Below, in pieces: positions 6,511 through 9,201 of a stretch of DNA of 9,201 bases. Where the stretch lies: contig DOCD01000184.1 in the NCBI GenBank assembly GCA_003503945.1, positions 1 through 9,201 on the forward strand, read 5' to 3'. The stretch comes from Clostridiales bacterium (GTDB lineage Bacteria > Bacillota > Clostridia > Christensenellales > Borkfalkiaceae). The translations under genes and the position numbers were made by a program. The notes under the pieces were generated by a model. The model was not told the origin of the DNA and did no database searches. It was given only the letters and a program-made list of their open reading frames with translations. The first letter of the stretch is position 1; each line of letters opens with the position of its first letter.

Positions 6511-6632
6511 AAAAACGCAGAGATTTGGTGCTATGCAAGGCGCGCGAGTATTTCAGAAGGAGCATACATAGAAGTATGTGACTGAGGAAACACGGAGCGC
6601 AACGCCGCAGAGTGCCGAATATATGCGTTTTT
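6511..6632. repeat. Long-hairpin intergenic element, copy B (behind secA)
   Basis: A 122-bp relative of the element at 3502-3625, with perfect 9-bp terminal inverted repeats AAAAACGCA (6511-6519) and TGCGTTTTT (6624-6632). The apical stem GCATAC/GTATGT (6563-6568/6575-6580) is flanked on both sides by GA, as in copy A. Outer pairings include TTTC/GAAA (6551-6554/6587-6590) and CAG/CTG (6554-6556/6582-6584), which share one base and so are alternatives. The A-run and T-run ends would suit a bidirectional terminator for secA. The trinucleotide ACT flanks both ends, which may be a short target duplication or chance. Confidence 0.8.
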
Positions 6633-9201
6633 ACTTATGGTCCTTCCAATAGCAGCAATCCTTATACTTCTTCCCGCTTCCGCAGGGGCAAGGGTCGTTT
6701 CTGCCTACCTTTGTATTTTTAGCCGCAACCTTGGGCTGGGCCTTGCCGCCTATATTCGCCGCCAAATCCTTGGGGGGCTGAGGCGCGTCGCCTATCATGG
6801 GCGCGCTTGCGGGCTGCGTAGGCTTTTGCTCTGCCGCAGGCGCCTCCTGCGGCGCGCTTGCGGGCTGAGGCTCCGCCGTCTGACTTACGCGCTGCGGCGC
6901 GGGCATACGCTGTATGGGCACCGGTCTGCCCTGCTGTATGCGCACGATTCTGCCCTTTAACAGCCTCGATATTGTCGTCGTCTGAATACGCTCGACCATT
7001 TCGTCGAACATCTGGAAGCCTTCCTGCTTATATGCTATTACGGGGTCCTGCTGGGCGTAGCCGCGCAGGCCTATGCCCTTACGGAGCTGATCCATTGCGT
7101 CGATATGGTCAATCCAGTTTCTGTCGACCGCGCGCAAGAGCTCGTTGCGCTCGATCTGATAGTAGTCTACCTGACCGTTGGTGTCTATTTTGATGTTTTC
7201 AATTTTCTGCTCGTACGATTTTATGACTTCGTTCGAAATCTTTTTCATTGCATAGTCGTAATCCCACTTTTCGAGCATTTCGCGGGTAATTTCAAACTCG
7301 CACTCGTCGGGATATACGCGCTGCTTCAACGCCTCGTTCAAAGCGACTTCGTCCCACTTTTCGGGCATTGCGTCGGTATTTACGGTTTCGCCGACGACCT
7401 TAGCAACGTAATCGGGTATGAACCTAAGCATCTGGTCGTGCACGTTTTCGCCTTTTAAAACGGCCATACGGTTGCCGTAGATAGCTTTACGCTGCTCGTT
7501 CATGACCTCGTCGTATTGCAGGGTGTGCTTTCTTATGCCGAAGTTCCTGCCCTCGATTGCCTTCTGCGCGTTTTCTATGCTCCTTGAAAGCATTTTCGAT
7601 TGCAGACACTGGTCTTCCTCGATTTTGAATATATTGTACAGCTTTTTCATGCTTTCGCCGCCGAACCTCTTCGCGAGGTCGTCTTCGAGAGATATGAAGA
7701 ATACCGAATCGCCTGGGTCGCCCTGACGGCCGCTTCGTCCGCGCAGCTGATTGTCGATACGGCGGGATTCGTGGCGCTCGGTGCCGAGTATGCAGAGCCC
7801 GCCCGCTGCGACAACCTGTTCCTTTTCCGCATCGGTTTCGGCTTTGTACATCTTATAGAGCTCGGCATATCTGTTTCTTGCGGTTATTTCCTCGTCGTTG
7901 AACTGTCTGTCCGCGTAGGATATAGCCGTTTCTATCATTTCGTGCTCGTAGCCCTCTTCGCGCATACGCTTTTTCGCAAGATACTCGGGGTTGCCGCCGA
8001 GAAGAATATCCGTTCCGCGCCCAGCCATGTTGGTGGCGATGGTTACGGCGTTAAGTCTGCCCGCCTGCGCTACGATTTCCGCTTCGCGCTCGTGGTTCTT
8101 CGCGTTGAGAATGTTATGCTTTATCCCGTTACGCCTTAAAAGACGGGAAATTTCCTCGGATTTTTCTACCGTTATCGTACCGATAAGTATGGGCTGACCC
8201 TTTGCGTGCCTTTCGACGACCTCGTTTACGATAGCCTTTTTCTTGCCCTCCACGGTGGAGTAAATCATATCCGCGTAATCCACGCGCTGTACGGGGCGGT
8301 TGGTGGGGATTTCGATAACGTCGAGCGAGTAAATCGTCCTGAACTCGTCCTCTTCGGTCTTTGCCGTACCCGTCATACCCGAAAGCTTTTTATAAAGCCT
8401 GAAATAGTTCTGGAATGTGACAGTTGCGTGCGTCTTGTTCTCGTCCTTGACCTTGACCTTTTCCTTTGCCTCGATTGCCTGATGAAGCCCGTCGGAATAG
8501 CGCCTACCGTTTAAAACACGGCCTGTAAATTCGTCGACTATGAGTATTTCGCCGTCGTCGGATACGATATAATCCTCGTCGCGTTTGAAAAGCTCGTGCG
8601 CCTTCAACGCCTGCTGTATGTGGTGGTTCAAATCGGCGTTTTCGATATCGCCGAGGTTGGCTATGCCGAAGAAGCTTTCCGCCTTCTCCGCGCCCTTTTC
8701 GGTAATCGTTACCGACTTATCCTTTCTGTCGATTATATAGTCCCAGTTTTCCATCTCTTCGAGTATGGAGGTGAGCCTGTCCTGAGCTTTCTGCTCCTCT
8801 TCGTTAAGCTCCTTTTTCTTGCGGGTGGGCGCTTTCTTTTCGGCGTCCTTTTTGTCGTCGTCAAAGCCGCCCGAAAGGCGCCTTACGAACGCGTCGACCT
8901 GTTCGTACAGCTTCGAGCTTTCGCCGCCCTTGCCCGAAATGATGAGGGGCGTACGCGCTTCGTCGATTAAAATCGAGTCGACCTCGTCGATTATACAGAA
9001 GTTAAGGTCGCGCTGAACCATCGAAGGAATCGAGGTTTTAAGGTTGTCGCGGAGGTAATCGAAGCCGAGCTCGTTATTAGTGGCGTAGATTATGTCGCAC
9101 TTATACGCCTTCTGTTTGTCGGCATCGTCCATACCGGGCACGACCACGCCGACCGTGAGCCCCATAAATTTATGAACTTTACCCATCCACTCCGCGTCAC
9201 G
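6631..9201 (-). CDS. secA: Preprotein translocase ATPase SecA, 5' end outside the window
   Basis: Motor ATPase that drives unfolded preproteins through SecYEG at the membrane. The first visible codons read RDAEWMGKVHKFMGLTVGV, internal SecA sequence, so the true start and the Walker A motif lie beyond 9201. The ATG at 9186 is internal. The 856 visible residues hold, in order: NELGFDYLRDNL (43-54), Walker B-type DEVDSILIDEAR (72-83), the preprotein cross-linking region, SGMTGTAKTEEDEF (274-287), TNMAGRGTDI (390-399), QLRGRSGRQGDPG (485-497), the helical scaffold and wing, a long Pro/Ala/Gln-rich linker, and a C-terminal SEC-C zinc motif with Cys838, Cys840, Cys849 and Cys850. A charged Lys/Glu-rich insertion of about 40 residues (113-152) interrupts the cross-linking domain relative to B. 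subtilis SecA. A further insertion follows GTDILLGG (about 402-465), as in many SecA proteins. The stop codon overlaps the hairpin element at 6511-6632. Confidence 0.98.
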   Translation of the reverse strand, partial: RDAEWMGKVHKFMGLTVGVVVPGMDDADKQKAYKCDIIYATNNELGFDYLRDNLKTSIPSMVQRDLNFCIIDEVDSILIDEARTPLIISGKGGESSKLYEQVDAFVRRLSGGFDDDKKDAEKKAPTRKKKELNEEEQKAQDRLTSILEEMENWDYIIDRKDKSVTITEKGAEKAESFFGIANLGDIENADLNHHIQQALKAHELFKRDEDYIVSDDGEILIVDEFTGRVLNGRRYSDGLHQAIEAKEKVKVKDENKTHATVTFQNYFRLYKKLSGMTGTAKTEEDEFRTIYSLDVIEIPTNRPVQRVDYADMIYSTVEGKKKAIVNEVVERHAKGQPILIGTITVEKSEEISRLLRRNGIKHNILNAKNHEREAEIVAQAGRLNAVTIATNMAGRGTDILLGGNPEYLAKKRMREEGYEHEMIETAISYADRQFNDEEITARNRYAELYKMYKAETDAEKEQVVAAGGLCILGTERHESRRIDNQLRGRSGRQGDPGDSVFFISLEDDLAKRFGGESMKKLYNIFKIEEDQCLQSKMLSRSIENAQKAIEGRNFGIRKHTLQYDEVMNEQRKAIYGNRMAVLKGENVHDQMLRFIPDYVAKVVGETVNTDAMPEKWDEVALNEALKQRVYPDECEFEITREMLEKWDYDYAMKKISNEVIKSYEQKIENIKIDTNGQVDYYQIERNELLRAVDRNWIDHIDAMDQLRKGIGLRGYAQQDPVIAYKQEGFQMFDEMVERIQTTTISRLLKGRIVRIQQGRPVPIQRMPAPQRVSQTAEPQPASAPQEAPAAEQKPTQPASAPMIGDAPQPPKDLAANIGGKAQPKVAAKNTKVGRNDPCPCGSGKKYKDCCYWKDHK

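Noticed and set aside
7600..8139. Plus-strand open frame of 179 residues inside secA
   Set aside because: Shadow of the secA reading frame caused by codon bias; no recognisable domain. The other plus-strand frames within ileS, prfB and secA were rejected for the same reason.
9184..9186. ATG at 9186 as the start of secA
   Set aside because: Codons upstream to the window edge read RDAEW, a conserved internal SecA motif. The gene simply continues past the window.

Overview
The window comes from a low-to-mid-G+C Gram-positive-type bacterium, most likely an uncultured member of the class Clostridia. Four things point there: a T-box leader in front of ileS, the secA-prfB gene order known from Firmicutes, a type-2 (eukaryote-like) isoleucyl-tRNA synthetase, and short hairpin-rich intergenic repeats. 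By eye the base composition is close to balanced. This placement is inference; there is no rRNA or other lineage marker here.

All five genes lie on the minus strand, so the order of transcription runs from high to low coordinates. They are secA (5' end outside the window, 6631-9201), prfB (5263-6363), a 157-residue unrecognised helical protein (4686-5159), tsaD (3624-4655) and ileS (24-3167). All five end in TAA. The theme is protein synthesis and export: the preprotein translocase motor, release factor 2, the tRNA t6A37 modification enzyme, and the synthetase that charges tRNA-Ile, itself a t6A-modified tRNA. tsaD and the small gene are 30 bp apart and probably co-transcribed. ileS has its own promoter and a tRNA-sensing T-box leader with an ATC (Ile) specifier.

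The intergenic spaces hold the least ordinary material. (1) Two divergent copies of a hairpin element of about 123 bp (3502-3625 and 6511-6632) sit directly behind tsaD and secA. Both have perfect but different terminal inverted repeats and a central hairpin with compensatory base changes. In both copies the last two bases of the element are the first two plus-strand bases of the gene's stop codon. (2) Two copies of a double-hairpin repeat (5199-5247 and 6443-6486) share an ACCTCATC lead-in and a CTTCCCC/GGGGAAG second hairpin. (3) A separate two-part hairpin (6392-6429) lies upstream of prfB. I see no CRISPR array, tRNA, rRNA, transposase or phage gene. No dedicated defence or biosynthetic system is visible; the paired hairpin elements are the best candidate for something undescribed.
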